Notes: generated by a model not told the origin, from the sequence alone. A DNA stretch of 64,000 nucleotides from Beijerinckia mobilis (GCF_000745425.1 NZ_JQJH01000001.1:124001-188000), one strand, 5' to 3'; shown: positions 29,009 to 38,386, numbered from the stretch's first letter. Numbers and translations are program-made.

Positions 29009-29082
29009 GGATTTATTGCCGGTAATGCCCGGCCAGTAGACACACCCCTGGGTGCCCGCACGGAATGTTTCGGCATCGCTCT

Positions 29083-29691
29083 CTAACGGACGGATTCGAG
29101 CCCTGCTTCCGTGTCGATGTCGAAGAGAATTCCGGCATCAGCGGTGTTCCATTCAAGAACATGGTCGCGGACGGCCTCAATGAGCGTGCGTGCTCCCCGA
29201 TCGCCCTCCAAATGGCCGATCGCACCAAACAGGGCACGCCCGAGCAGGACCGGATTACCCCACCGGCCCTGATGAACGGGGACGACCGCCGCCGGTTTCA
29301 CTGGCTGTGTCTGGAAGGCTTCCACCAGTCCGGCAATCAAAGGCGCCGAGACCAGCGGCATATCGCCGAGCAGAACGACGACGCCCTCCACCTGATCAGG
29401 CAAGGATGAGACCACGCTTTGAAGCGAGGTCGCAAGGCCCATGGCATGATCTCCATTGCGGACGAAGGTCAGTGGCAAACCCTCCAGCGTCTCTTCGACG
29501 GTTTCCGCATCGTGGCCGGTTACGACGAGCACAGGATGCACAGGCGCGGCCAGCGCGGCTTCCGTCACATGACGGATCAGGGGGCGTCCCCGCAGCGAGG
29601 CCAGGAGCTTGTTGCCGCCGCCCGTCGCGGCGAAGCGTCGGCCCTGCCCCGCCGCCAGAATGGCGGCGGCAATGGTTTTGTCTTCGCTCAT
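29083..29691 (-). CDS. MobA-like nucleotidyltransferase (molybdenum cofactor type)
   Basis: A protein of about 202 residues with the GT-A nucleotidyltransferase fold. The nucleotide-binding motif AAAILAAGQGRRFAATGGGN, with its lysine in NKLLASLRG, lies at the N-terminus, and VVLLGDMPLVSAPLI carries the metal-binding aspartate. It resembles the CTP/GTP:molybdopterin transferases (MocA/MobA-like) that mature molybdenum hydroxylases. Two XdhC-type genes lie directly upstream on the same strand, which supports this. The start is either 29691 (MSEDKT) or 29706; neither has a good ribosome site. Confidence 0.85.
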   Translation of the reverse strand: MSEDKTIAAAILAAGQGRRFAATGGGNKLLASLRGRPLIRHVTEAALAAPVHPVLVVTGHDAETVEETLEGLPLTFVRNGDHAMGLATSLQSVVSSLPDQVEGVVVLLGDMPLVSAPLIAGLVEAFQTQPVKPAAVVPVHQGRWGNPVLLGRALFGAIGHLEGDRGARTLIEAVRDHVLEWNTADAGILFDIDTEAGLESVR

Positions 29692-29712
29692 ATTTATTTC
29701 ACGCATAGATCA

Positions 29713-30441
29713 TCAGCCACCGGCCCGCGCCGCCTCAACCGGCTGTGGTCCGCTGCCACGCAGGGGTTTGCGGCCGCTGGCGGCAATGATTTCGGCAATG
29801 ATCGATACGGCGATTTCCGCCGGGCTCACCGCGCCGATATCGAGGCCGATCGGCGCATGGAGACGGGTGAGGCTTGCCTCATCGAATCCGGCCGCCCGCA
29901 GACGTTCAAGCCTTTTGCCGTAGGTTTTGCGCGAGCCGAGCGCCCCGATATAGAAACAATCGGCCTTGAGAGCAGCCGAAAGCGCCGGATCGTCGATGCG
30001 CGGATCATGGCTCAAGGCAGCAACCGCCGTCCCCGCGTCAAGCCAAGGGCCCGGCAGGACATCTTGCGGCCATTCAGCGAGAAGCGGCACATCAGGAAAT
30101 CGTTCGGGCGTCGCAAAAGCGGTGCGCGGATCGAGAAGGACGGGATCGAAGCGGGTCATCCGCGCCAAAGGCACGAGCGCCTGGGCGATATGGCCAGCAC
30201 CGATGATCAGAAGACGCGGCGGTGGCCGATGGACCTCGACGAACAGGCTGCGCCCCTCGTGATCGAGACTGCCGCTCAGGCCACTTTGCAGAAAAGTGGT
30301 GAAGACACCGGCGCGATCCTCGGCCGCGAGCGTCTCATTATCCAAAAGCTCCTGCGCGCCGGTCGCAAGATCGGTGACGAGCAGTGCGCTTTTGCGCGCG
30401 CGCCGCGCCGCATTCAGCTGCGCCAGCAGGGCCAACTGCAT
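29713..30441 (-). CDS. XdhC/CoxI-family protein, C-terminal Rossmann type
   Basis: A 242-residue XdhC-family protein. The NAD-binding-like motif RLLIIGAGHIAQALVPLARM lies near residue 75, and the C-terminal XdhC_C domain has DCFYIGALGSRKTYGKRLER and LHAPIGLDIGAVSPAEIAVS. Family members insert or sulfurate the molybdenum cofactor of xanthine dehydrogenase/CO dehydrogenase-type enzymes. Its ATG shares one base with the stop of the N-terminal-domain gene, so the two halves of a typical XdhC are made as separate coupled proteins. The target enzyme is not in the window. Confidence 0.88.
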   Translation of the reverse strand: MQLALLAQLNAARRARKSALLVTDLATGAQELLDNETLAAEDRAGVFTTFLQSGLSGSLDHEGRSLFVEVHRPPPRLLIIGAGHIAQALVPLARMTRFDPVLLDPRTAFATPERFPDVPLLAEWPQDVLPGPWLDAGTAVAALSHDPRIDDPALSAALKADCFYIGALGSRKTYGKRLERLRAAGFDEASLTRLHAPIGLDIGAVSPAEIAVSIIAEIIAASGRKPLRGSGPQPVEAARAGG

Positions 30442-30761
30442 CAGTCGATCCTTTCCACAAAAACGCGAATTCTGCCTCCGCAGGCAAGACCGGCGCGCCA
30501 GGCGGTTTCATCGGCGACGCCGAATTCCAGAAGCCGTGGCTTGCCATCCTCCAGGCTCTCCATCGCCTCGGTAATGATTTCGGCCTCGACACAGCCGCCG
30601 GAAACAGATCCCTCGAAACGGCCCTCCCCATCAATGACGAGATGGCTGCCACAGGGCCTTGGCGCCGAGCCCCAGGTCTCGATGACTGTGGCAAGCGCGA
30701 CGGCGCGGCCACTCTCTTTCCAGGCCTGCGCCAGTTCGAGAAGATCCTGATCCGGCTTCAT
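30441..30761 (-). CDS. XdhC/CoxI-family protein, N-terminal domain
   Basis: A 106-residue protein corresponding to the XdhC N-terminal domain. It has ALATVIETWGSAPRPCGSHL and GSVSGGCVEAEIITEAMESL, then CGGRIRVFVERID at the C-terminus. These glycine- and cysteine-containing segments define the family. The start at 30761 (MKPDQDLL) was chosen because the 44 residues before it in the longer frame are basic and not conserved-looking. It is first in a coupled set with the C-terminal XdhC gene and the MobA-like gene, a molybdenum hydroxylase maturation cassette. Confidence 0.88.
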   Translation of the reverse strand: MKPDQDLLELAQAWKESGRAVALATVIETWGSAPRPCGSHLVIDGEGRFEGSVSGGCVEAEIITEAMESLEDGKPRLLEFGVADETAWRAGLACGGRIRVFVERID

Positions 30762-31084
30762 GGTCTCGATCCTCAATCGGTGCCGTCCACCGCGCATGAT
30801 TCTTTTGGCCGCGATCCTGGCGACACATCCCTCAAGGCAAATTCCACAAGGCAAATTCGTGGTGAAAATGGCGCGGGTTTCTTCCGCGCGCAAGCAAACC
30901 GCGTGGAAAAGCGCAGAAATTTCGCGGGAAGACCTTCAGCGAAACGTCCCGCCCTTATCGTCACCGGACGAAGGGTTTATAGATTCCTATAGTTGGCCGC
31001 GATTCGGCGCCAAGGCCGGCACGGTGCGGCACAAGGCAAGAAGCACCTGGCGCAAAGGAAACCCGGGCAAAGGAAACCTGGAGC

Positions 31085-32230
31085 ATGACGCATATCCTCG
31101 TTGACGGCCGCTCGTTTCATGTGCTGCTGCAGGGCGATGCCGCCGCGCCCGTCCTGATGCTGGCGCATCCGCTCGGGGCGAGCCTGCACATCTTCGACCG
31201 GCTGGCCGAGGCGCTCAGCCCCTTTTTCCGCATTCTGCGCTATGACGCACGCGGCCACGGGGAGAGCAGCATCACGCCGGGCCCCTGCTCCATCGCCGAT
31301 CTCGGCCGTGACGCGCTAGGCATCATGGATGGACTAGGCATTGAACGCGTCCATTGGCTCGGCCAATCGATGGGAGGCATGGTCGGCCAATGGCTGCTCG
31401 CCAACGCACCCGGGCGCATTGACAGGGCGGTGCTCGCCAATACGACCGCGCGGCCCGGCGATCCCAATTTGTGGAACACCCGGATCGCGATGGTGCGCGC
31501 CCAAAGCGTTGCGGGCATTGCCGATGCCGTCTTCGAGCGCTGGTTCACTGCAGAATTCCGCGCGGCCCATGCTGAGCTCATCGCTCCGGTACGCGCGCGT
31601 TTCGAGCGGACGGACCGCGAAGGCTATATCAGCTGCTGCACAGCCATACGCGACATGGATCTCCACGAAGCGATCCGTGTGGTGAAACAACCAGTGCTGG
31701 TGATCGTCGGCAACGCGGATCCTTCAACGCCGCCCGCGGAGGGACATGCTATCGCCGAGTCCATCGCATCCGCGAGGCTCGAGACCTTACCGGCGGCGCA
31801 TATATCCCACATAGAAGCGGAGGCCGCCTTCACCCGCGCGGTAACGGATTTTCTCACCACTTCCCTCGAGACAGCGCATCCGAAAAAGGAGGCGGCCAAA
31901 GCAACACTCATCGGGCGTCCCAATCCCAGGCGGCTGAAACCTTCGCGCGGGCTCGCGAAATCGACGCGCGAAGCCGATGCCGAACACCCCTTGGCACCGC
32001 AAGGGAAGAAGGCGAAAGAGAAAGAATCGCACGCAAAGGAACCGAAAACCGTCAAGGCAGGAAAGGCGAAAAAGAAAAAAGCCGCGAGCGAACCCATCAT
32101 CCGGCGGTTCCCTCCCCCGCCCGCCATTCTCGACAAATCCCTCAGCCGGAGGATCGAAAATGCCGAGCCAAAGCCTGAAGGCAAGAAGTCAAAGAAAAAC
32201 AAGAACAAGGAAGAGTCCGGCGAGGCCTGA
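31085..32230 (+). CDS. Alpha/beta hydrolase (3-oxoadipate enol-lactonase-like) with lysine-rich tail
   Basis: A 381-residue protein. Residues 1-260 form an alpha/beta hydrolase close to PcaD enol-lactonases: MLAHPLGASLHIFDRLAEAL, ILRYDARGHGESSI, the nucleophile serine in WLGQSMGGMVGQWLLANAPG, the acid in VIVGNADPSTPP and the histidine in AAHISHIEAEAAF. From about 263 on there is an unusual tail of roughly 120 residues, very rich in Lys, Ala, Pro and Glu (KAKEKESHAKEPKTVKAGKA), ending KKSKKNKNKEESGEA. Normal PcaD is about 260 residues. Such a tail could bind nucleic acid or acidic surfaces. No other protocatechuate genes lie nearby, so the substrate is uncertain. GGAG precedes the ATG. Confidence 0.8.
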   Translation: MTHILVDGRSFHVLLQGDAAAPVLMLAHPLGASLHIFDRLAEALSPFFRILRYDARGHGESSITPGPCSIADLGRDALGIMDGLGIERVHWLGQSMGGMVGQWLLANAPGRIDRAVLANTTARPGDPNLWNTRIAMVRAQSVAGIADAVFERWFTAEFRAAHAELIAPVRARFERTDREGYISCCTAIRDMDLHEAIRVVKQPVLVIVGNADPSTPPAEGHAIAESIASARLETLPAAHISHIEAEAAFTRAVTDFLTTSLETAHPKKEAAKATLIGRPNPRRLKPSRGLAKSTREADAEHPLAPQGKKAKEKESHAKEPKTVKAGKAKKKKAASEPIIRRFPPPPAILDKSLSRRIENAEPKPEGKKSKKNKNKEESGEA

Positions 32231-32292
32231 TGGAGCGGAGCGCCGCGAAAGTGCACCCGCTTGAGGAGTGGCTATCGCTATCCGCCCCAGGC

Positions 32293-33183
32293 TTATTGCG
32301 TCGTTGCCGCCTTCGGCTCCTCTACTGGCTTGGTCGTCACCACCGGCTTGGTCGTCACCACCGGCTTGGTCGTCACTACCGGCTTGGTCGTCACTACCGG
32401 CTTGGTCGTCACTACCGGCTTGGTCGTCACTACCGGCTTGGTCGTTGACGCGGCTTTGGGTTTCTCCGGAGGCTTGGGCGATTTTTTCGCTACCGGCTTG
32501 TCATGGGTGCCGGAAGCGGCCGCTTTGGGAGCACCGGTCTTCACACCGGCAGGCGTGGTTTGCGCTGAAGCGGCGGAGGGCTGCTCCTGTTTGAGCGAAA
32601 AATTGATTGGCAGCGTGACGTCCATCTCGACGGGAACATTGTCCTTGGTCGCCGGGGCGAAATGCCAGCGGCGCACGGAGGCCACGGCAGATTGGTCCAG
32701 GATCTGGAAGCTACTGCTCTTCTTGACCCGGACATCCAGAGGCTCGCCCTTCGCCGAAATTCTCATGGACAGCAAGACGACGCCCTGCTGATTGGCCATT
32801 TTGGCCGATTCCGGATAGGCGGGCCAATTTTTCATCACGTCGCTGGCAATCGGATGCGGTGGAACGAAAGCGCTCTCCGGCTTTGAAGCACCCTTCGCTC
32901 CACCTTTCGAAGCTTCCCCTGCCAGTGCTGTCGCGGGGGCGTTTTGAGCACGCGCCACACCATCCACATTCAAGAGAAACGGAACGAAAAAAGATCCGAA
33001 GACGCATGCGCGGAAGAATGCCGCAGGCAAGCCCGACCTGCCAACCTTTGTCCGGCCAATATTCCCGCCCTGCTTATCCTCTGGAAACTGGACTGCCTGC
33101 ATTCCCGATGACCAATCCTCGACAGAAATGAAAGAGTGTGGGGTTTCTCTCACCGCGCCCGCTAGAAATATTGCACGCGGCAT
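32293..33183 (-). CDS. TonB-family protein with C-terminal TTKPVV repeats
   Basis: A 296-residue protein. Near residues 28-60 a hydrophobic segment (FFRACVFGSFFVPFLLNVDG) suggests a signal anchor or late signal peptide. Residues about 123-194 form a TonB C-terminal-like domain (YPESAKMANQQGVVLLSMRI, SVRRWHFAPATKDNVPVEMD). The remaining 100 residues are Pro/Lys/Ala rich and contain seven copies of TTKPV. This reverses the usual TonB order, where the proline-rich linker precedes the domain. The start at 33183 has AGGAAA at good spacing; 33297 and 33102 are less likely. It converges with the hydrolase gene, 62 bp apart. Confidence 0.75.
   Translation of the reverse strand: MPRAIFLAGAVRETPHSFISVEDWSSGMQAVQFPEDKQGGNIGRTKVGRSGLPAAFFRACVFGSFFVPFLLNVDGVARAQNAPATALAGEASKGGAKGASKPESAFVPPHPIASDVMKNWPAYPESAKMANQQGVVLLSMRISAKGEPLDVRVKKSSSFQILDQSAVASVRRWHFAPATKDNVPVEMDVTLPINFSLKQEQPSAASAQTTPAGVKTGAPKAAASGTHDKPVAKKSPKPPEKPKAASTTKPVVTTKPVVTTKPVVTTKPVVTTKPVVTTKPVVTTKPVEEPKAATTQ
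32324..32447. repeat. 18-bp tandem repeat encoding TTKPVV
   Basis: The unit GGCTTGGTCGTCACYACC occurs six times in a row with a seventh partial copy, differing only at one C/T position. The first copies carry CACCACC and the later ones CACTACC, a sign of recent copying in blocks. It lies in frame within the TonB-family gene, so copy-number change by replication slippage would alter the tail by six residues at a time without a frameshift. Confidence 0.9.
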
Positions 33184-33250
33184 AGCTTTCCTAAGCTCGG
33201 CGAAATGCAGCCATTCTGTCAACCGCCTGTAACCCTTTGCGTCATGCACC

Positions 33251-34030
33251 TTATTCGACAATATCGGGTGTCTGCCAGCCGATGTGCTGACCCGCATCGA
33301 CCGCGATCATCTGACCGGTGACGTTCTGCGCCCGTGCCAGATAAAGCACGGCCTCGGCGATTTCCTCCGGCGTCACCGCGCGGGCAAGCGGCAATCCGGC
33401 GACCTCCCGCTCAAATCCCTCGGTACCCTGTTGATGATTGGGCAGCACCGGTCCCGGCCCGACCGCATTGACGCGGATGCGGCGCGGCGCGAAGGCCTGC
33501 GCCATTGTCTGCGTCGCGGTCCAGAGCGCCGATTTGCTCAAAGTGTAGGAAAAGAATTGCGGCGAGAGATGCCAGACACGCTGATCGACGATATTGATGA
33601 TCGCCGCTTCCTCCCCCTCCGGCACCTGTACCGCGAAAGCGCCGGAAAGGATGACCGGCGCACGCAGATTGACGGCGAAATGCCGTTCCCAGAGATCGGC
33701 GGAAAAATGCATCGCATCGTCGGGCTCGAATAGGGCCGCATTATTCACGAGCAAGGAGAGTGGCGCGATTTTCTCACACACCTGCGCCATTGCGGCGGAG
33801 ACGGCGGCAAGATCGCCGAGATCGAAAGCGAAGACCTCCGCGATTTTGCCTTCCGCGCGCAGAGAAGCTGCAAGGGCCTCGGCCTGCGGCCGTGAAGCTT
33901 CGCTGCAATGAAGCGCGAGACGGTAGTTTTCGCGCGCCAGATGTTCGGCGATCGCGCGTCCAAGCCGTTTCGCCGCACCCGTGACCAGGGCGGCCGGCCA
34001 CCGATGAACGGATGCGTTTCGGTCCTGCAT
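33251..34030 (-). CDS. Short-chain dehydrogenase/reductase (pteridine-reductase-like)
   Basis: A 259-residue SDR enzyme. The NADP-binding motif is ALVTGAAKRLGRAIAEHLAR near residue 14, the core motif is LLVNNAALFE, and the catalytic Tyr-x3-Lys is in FSYTLSKSALWTATQTMAQA. TGAAKRLGR and VGPGPVLPNHQQGTEGF are reminiscent of FolM/pteridine-reductase-type SDRs, but substrate assignment is tentative. The start at 34030 (MQDRN) has AGGGAG upstream; the frame from 34096 adds 22 residues with no site. It is 67 bp upstream of the TonB-family gene on the same strand. Confidence 0.85.
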   Translation of the reverse strand: MQDRNASVHRWPAALVTGAAKRLGRAIAEHLARENYRLALHCSEASRPQAEALAASLRAEGKIAEVFAFDLGDLAAVSAAMAQVCEKIAPLSLLVNNAALFEPDDAMHFSADLWERHFAVNLRAPVILSGAFAVQVPEGEEAAIINIVDQRVWHLSPQFFSYTLSKSALWTATQTMAQAFAPRRIRVNAVGPGPVLPNHQQGTEGFEREVAGLPLARAVTPEEIAEAVLYLARAQNVTGQMIAVDAGQHIGWQTPDIVE

Positions 34031-34190
34031 TGCAAGGCTCCCTGACAATTCCCAGAGCCATCCTCCTACCACAGCTCTGACCGGCAAAGGCGGCAAAGGA
34101 TGCGGTGGCGCGATGGCACTAGAGCATTTTCCTAAACTATTGAATCATTTCGCGATTTGACTGCCTTGAAAAGGCTCTGTTTTTTGAGTG

Positions 34191-34219
34191 GAGCGTTTCT
34201 GGATATATCCGAAACGCTC
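34191..34219. repeat. Dispersed palindrome, copy 1
   Basis: GAGCGTTTC at the left and GAAACGCTC at the right flank a TGGATATATCC core, making an almost perfect 29-bp dyad. TTTTTTGAGTG precedes it. The same sequence recurs at 35288-35316, and variants occur elsewhere in the window, always between genes. Confidence 0.8.
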
Positions 34220-34386
34220 TATGCATTTTCCTCCGATTCCCGGAATGTCACGCGATGGATTTTCCGCGATTCTTCCGCAGCGCCTTTGCCGGTTGTGGCG
34301 CAAGACGCTTTTCCACGGCCGAAATGCGCGTTATTGCCTATTCACCGCTGCCGAATCGGCAAGGATCCCTGCCTTTGGAGACCCGC

Positions 34387-35157
34387 ATGACGAGACCCCG
34401 GCCAGGCGACGATGATGAAACCGATTTCGGTTTTACCCGCGTCCCGTTGCAGGACAAGCAGGCGCGTGTCGATGCCGTGTTCCATAAGGTCGCTTCGCGC
34501 TACGATCTGATGAACGATCTCATGTCCGCCGGCATGCATCGTGTCTGGAAGGATCTTTTCACCGCCCAAATCCGGCCGCCACGGAACGCCCCCTACCATC
34601 ATCTGGACGTGGCCGGCGGCACCGGCGATATCGCCTTCCGCATCGCGCAGGCCGGATCACCGCGCACCGAAGTCACCGTGCTCGACATCAATGGCGACAT
34701 GCTGGAAGTCGGCCGCGAACGGGCGCAAAAGCGCGGACTTGCCGAGCGGCTCACCTTCGTCGAGGCCAATGCCGAGGACCTTCCCTTTCCCGATCGCACT
34801 TTCGATTCCTATACGATCGCTTTCGGCATCCGCAACGTGCCGCGCATCCCCCGCGCACTGTCAGAAGCCTTCCGTGTTCTAAAGCGCGGCGGACGGTTTC
34901 TGTGCCTCGAATTTTCCCATGTGGATGTTCCTGGCTTCGACCGGCTCTATGAAAGCTATTCCTTCAAGGCGATCCCGCTGATCGGCCAGGCGGTGACGGG
35001 TGATGCCGATTCCTATCGCTATCTCGTCGAATCGATCCGCAAATTTCCCGATGCGGATCTTTTCGCCGATATGATCGCCGAAGCCGGTTTTTCGCGCGTT
35101 TCCTTCACCCGCCTTTCGGGCGGTATCGTCGCCATCCACAGCGGCTGGAAATTATAA
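34387..35157 (+). CDS. ubiE: Ubiquinone/menaquinone C-methyltransferase
   Basis: A 256-residue SAM-dependent methyltransferase that methylates 2-methoxy-6-polyprenyl-benzoquinol (and demethylmenaquinone in species that have it). Signatures are [39 protein letters not shown] (SAM site), [18 protein letters not shown] and [20 protein letters not shown]. The start at 34387 has GGAG eight bases upstream; a longer frame from 34255 is not supported. It is followed by ubiB and coaBC-dut, the conserved order in Hyphomicrobiales. Dispersed palindromes lie on both sides. Confidence 0.96.
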   Translation: MTRPRPGDDDETDFGFTRVPLQDKQARVDAVFHKVASRYDLMNDLMSAGMHRVWKDLFTAQIRPPRNAPYHHLDVAGGTGDIAFRIAQAGSPRTEVTVLDINGDMLEVGRERAQKRGLAERLTFVEANAEDLPFPDRTFDSYTIAFGIRNVPRIPRALSEAFRVLKRGGRFLCLEFSHVDVPGFDRLYESYSFKAIPLIGQAVTGDADSYRYLVESIRKFPDADLFADMIAEAGFSRVSFTRLSGGIVAIHSGWKL

Positions 35158-35287
35158 GCGGCGGCCAGGGAGCCGGATTGGCGGCGGCTCCGTTACCATT
35201 CGCGCGCTGTGCACCCAGAGCATTTTGTCTTCACATTAGATCGCTTAGTGGTTCCATCTACCTGAAAATACTCTAATTTTCTGAGTG

Positions 35288-35316
35288 GAGCGTTTCTGGA
35301 TATATCCGAAACGCTC
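35288..35316. repeat. Dispersed palindrome, copy 2
   Basis: Identical in its 29-bp dyad to the copy at 34191-34219 and again preceded by TGAGTG. It lies between ubiE and ubiB. An AGAGCATTTT motif 70 bp upstream (35218) has a counterpart at the same relative place before copy 1, so the repeated unit may be about 100 bp. Confidence 0.8.
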
Positions 35317-35358
35317 TAGCGCAAACCCTGTCCCGTCTCGTAATCTCAGGAGCGACGG

Positions 35359-36945
35359 TTGAGCTTTTCGCCCGGGTCCTTCTTGCGTCTTGCCCGCGCG
35401 GGCTTCGTGCTGGCGCGCGAAGGCGTGTTCAGCGCGGTCGATCCGGTGATATTGCCGCCGCCCGCGCGGCTGCCGCTCGCGCTCGCCAAGCTGATCGCCC
35501 GCCGCGACACAGGCAAAACAGCCAAGCCCGGCGGCAATCTCTCCAATGCCTTCAGCCGCCTCGGGCCATCCTATGTGAAGCTCGGCCAGTTCCTCGCCAC
35601 ACGTCCGGACGTCGTCGGCCCAGTCGTCGTGCAGGAACTCGAACATCTGCAGGACCGCATGGCGGCCTTCCCGCGCGAGACGGCAGTGGGGATCATCGAG
35701 ACCGCCTTCGGCCGGCCGGTCGATAAAATTTTCGTCGAACTCAGCGAACCGCTCGCCGCCGCCTCCATCGCCCAGGTCCATCGCGCCTTGGTTAAGGATG
35801 CCGTGGGCACCCGCGAGGTCGCGGTGAAAATCATGCGGCCGGGGATCGAACGGCGTTTCCGCCGCGATCTCGGCGATATGCTCACCATCGCAAGACTCGC
35901 CGAGCGCCTGATACCGGACATGCAGCGCCTGAAACTCGTCGAAGTCGTCGAGACCATGGCCCGCGCGGTGAAAATGGAGATGGATTTCCGGCTCGAGGCG
36001 GCAGCCGCCTCGGAATTCGGAGAAAACACCGCCAAGGACGAGGATTTCCGCGTTCCATCGGTCGATTGGGACCGCACCGCAAAGGATGTCCTCACCCTCG
36101 AATGGATCAATGGCATTCCGCTGTCCGATATCGCGAGCCTCAAGGCACGCGGCTACGACCTGCCTGATCTCGGCCGCATCGTTATCCAGTCGTTCCTGCG
36201 CCATGCCATGCGCGATGGCCTGTTCCACGCCGACATGCATCAGGGCAATCTGTTCATCGACCCGCAGCAGCGGCTGGTCGCCGTCGATTTCGGCATTATG
36301 GGACGGCTCAATCTCAAGGAGCGGCGGTTTCTGGCGGAAATCCTGTATGGTTTCATCATCCGCGACTATCGCCGCGTCGCCGAAGTGCATTTCGAGGCCG
36401 GCTATGTGCCGCGCACCTACCGGATCGAGGATTTCGCGCAGGCCATCCGCGCCATCGGCGAGCCGATCCATTCCCGCACCGCCGACCAGATTTCCATGGC
36501 CAAGCTGCTCACCCTGCTTTTCGAAGTGACCGGCCTGTTCGAGATGAAGACCCGGACCGAGCTCGTGATGCTGCAAAAGACCATGGTGGTCGTCGAGGGC
36601 GTGGCGCGCAAGCTCGATCCTAAGCTCGATATGTGGTCGACCTCCGAACCCGTGGTGCGGCGCTGGATCGAGGATAATCTCGGCCCCGTCGGCAAGGTCC
36701 AGGACGCCGGCCGCGCGCTCGGACAGATCGGCCGTTTCGCCGCGGAATTGCCCGCGTTTCTGGAACGGACGGAAAATCTGCTCACAGGTCTTGAGACCAT
36801 CACTGCGAGCGGTCTCAGCCTCTCGGACCCATCGTGGCGGCAAGTCACCAAGGCAACGGCGCGCGCCGGACGATCAGGCCATACCGCGCTGTGGGTGATC
36901 GCCATCGCGACCCTTTTGATCTTATGGCGCCTCTACCAGCTTTAA
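35359..36945 (+). CDS. ubiB: UbiB-family ABC1/ADCK atypical kinase for ubiquinone synthesis
   Basis: A 528-residue protein needed for aerobic ubiquinone synthesis. It has the ABC1 kinase-like core: the KxGQ motif in LGPSYVKLGQFLATRPDVVG, the ATP-site lysine in REVAVKIMRPGIERR, FHADMHQGNLFI (catalytic loop) and VAVDFGIMGRL (metal-binding DFG). The C-terminus ends in a hydrophobic segment (ALWVIAIATLLILWRLYQL), a membrane anchor typical of UbiB. Translation probably begins at TTG 35359, since AGGAG lies at ideal spacing and no ATG is nearby. It lies between ubiE and coaBC on the same strand. Confidence 0.95.
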   Translation: MSFSPGSFLRLARAGFVLAREGVFSAVDPVILPPPARLPLALAKLIARRDTGKTAKPGGNLSNAFSRLGPSYVKLGQFLATRPDVVGPVVVQELEHLQDRMAAFPRETAVGIIETAFGRPVDKIFVELSEPLAAASIAQVHRALVKDAVGTREVAVKIMRPGIERRFRRDLGDMLTIARLAERLIPDMQRLKLVEVVETMARAVKMEMDFRLEAAAASEFGENTAKDEDFRVPSVDWDRTAKDVLTLEWINGIPLSDIASLKARGYDLPDLGRIVIQSFLRHAMRDGLFHADMHQGNLFIDPQQRLVAVDFGIMGRLNLKERRFLAEILYGFIIRDYRRVAEVHFEAGYVPRTYRIEDFAQAIRAIGEPIHSRTADQISMAKLLTLLFEVTGLFEMKTRTELVMLQKTMVVVEGVARKLDPKLDMWSTSEPVVRRWIEDNLGPVGKVQDAGRALGQIGRFAAELPAFLERTENLLTGLETITASGLSLSDPSWRQVTKATARAGRSGHTALWVIAIATLLILWRLYQL

Positions 36946-37089
36946 TCGGAAGCTACTTGGGGGCTGCCTCTTTTCACAAAATATTCCGTGGATTATCTCT
37001 GGTGAGTGAGCCTATATCGTCCACGCAGCCATCCGCGTTCAATCCCGCTACGCTGGCGTATCGAGACTCACCTTGATCTCGATGAGACA

Positions 37090-37112
37090 CGCAGGGTGAT
37101 CGACACCCTGCG
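37090..37112. other. Hairpin upstream of coaBC
   Basis: CGCAGGGTG and CACCCTGCG are perfect 9-base arms around ATCGA. No T-run follows. It lies 33 bp before the coaBC start, so it could be a leader hairpin or an RNA-end signal of ubiB. Confidence 0.4.
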
Positions 37113-37144
37113 GCGGCCCGCTTATCCGGCAATGAGGAAAGACC

Positions 37145-38386
37145 ATGGAAAAAGCCGGCGGCAAACGCATTCTACTCATCGTCGGCGGTGGAATCGCGGT
37201 CTATAAAGCGCTGGAACTCGTGCGCCTCCTGCGGCGCAACGATCATACCGTGCGGGTCGTCATGACCGAGGCGGCGAAACATTTCGTCACACCGCTTTCC
37301 TTCGCCAGCCTCGCCGGAACCGCCGTGCCGGAGACCCTGTTCTCGCCCGATGAGGAAGCGCGGATGAGCCATATCGCGCTGTCGCGCGATGCCGATCTCG
37401 TCGTTGTCGCACCCGCGACCGCCGATCTCCTCGCCCGTATGGCGCAGGGCCTTGCCGATGACCTCGCCACCACGCTGCTGCTTGCGACGGATAAGCCGGT
37501 GCTCGTCGTCCCGGCCATGAACGTGCGCATGTGGATGCATCCGGCGACGCAGCGCAATATGGAGACGTTGCGTGCCGACGGCATCGCGATCGTCGGCCCC
37601 GAGAACGGCGACATGGCCTGCGGCGAATATGGCCCGGGCCGGATGAGCGAGCCGCCAGCCATTCTCGCCGCCATCGAGACAAAACTCGCCGCCACGAGTC
37701 ACATCGCGCATAATCTCACGGAACCGAACCTTTCAGGCCATCGCGTCATCATCACCTCCGGACCGACCCATGAGCCTATCGATCCGGTGCGCTATATCGC
37801 CAATCGGTCCTCCGGCAAGCAGGGCCATGCCATTGCCGCCGCGGCAGCGGCCGCCGGTGCCGAGGTCATGCTGGTGAGCGGTCCGGTCTCCCTGCCCGAT
37901 CCTGCGGGCGTCACCACGCGGCATGTCGAGACCGCGCGGGAAATGCTCACGGCCGTCGAGGATTGCCTGCCGGCCTCCCTGTTCATCGCCGCCGCCGCCG
38001 TGGCCGATTGGCGTCCCACCGATAGTGCGGAAGAAAAGATCAAGAAGACTGGCAATGTCCCGCCGCTTTTGAGCCTGGTCGAAAACCCGGACATTCTTGC
38101 AACCATCGGTCGGCCGGGTCCGGGACGGCCGAGGCTCGTCGTCGGTTTTGCCGCCGAGACGCAGAATCTGCTCGCGCACGCTCAAGCCAAACTCGAGCGC
38201 AAGAAATGCGATATGCTCGTCGCCAATCATGTCGGGCGCGGTTCGGACGTCATGGGCGGAGACTCCAATCAGGTCACGGTCTTGACGCGCGCGGGCGCCG
38301 AGCCATGGCCACCCCTCTCCAAGAAAGCCGTGGCCGAGCGCCTGATCGCCGCCTGCGCCAGCCTGCTCGCGGAATCTGCCAGATGA
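37145..38386 (+). CDS. coaBC: Bifunctional phosphopantothenoylcysteine decarboxylase / phosphopantothenate-cysteine ligase
   Basis: A 413-residue two-domain enzyme of coenzyme A synthesis. The N-terminal FMN-binding CoaC domain has [60 protein letters not shown] and the active-site cysteine in [13 protein letters not shown]. In many CoaBC proteins the first motif reads GGIAAYK; here it is GGIAVYK. The CoaB ligase domain begins [20 protein letters not shown] with [18 protein letters not shown] precedes the ATG. Its stop overlaps the dut start (ATGA). Confidence 0.96.
   Translation: MEKAGGKRILLIVGGGIAVYKALELVRLLRRNDHTVRVVMTEAAKHFVTPLSFASLAGTAVPETLFSPDEEARMSHIALSRDADLVVVAPATADLLARMAQGLADDLATTLLLATDKPVLVVPAMNVRMWMHPATQRNMETLRADGIAIVGPENGDMACGEYGPGRMSEPPAILAAIETKLAATSHIAHNLTEPNLSGHRVIITSGPTHEPIDPVRYIANRSSGKQGHAIAAAAAAAGAEVMLVSGPVSLPDPAGVTTRHVETAREMLTAVEDCLPASLFIAAAAVADWRPTDSAEEKIKKTGNVPPLLSLVENPDILATIGRPGPGRPRLVVGFAAETQNLLAHAQAKLERKKCDMLVANHVGRGSDVMGGDSNQVTVLTRAGAEPWPPLSKKAVAERLIAACASLLAESAR

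Noticed and set aside
32324-32447. Tandem repeats considered as a CRISPR array
   Set aside because: The 18-bp units are directly adjacent with no spacers and encode an in-frame peptide repeat.
35245-36843. Minus-strand open frame of 532 codons opposite ubiB
   Set aside because: His/Gly/Asp-rich composition is typical of an antisense shadow of a GC-rich gene; ubiB on the plus strand is unambiguous.
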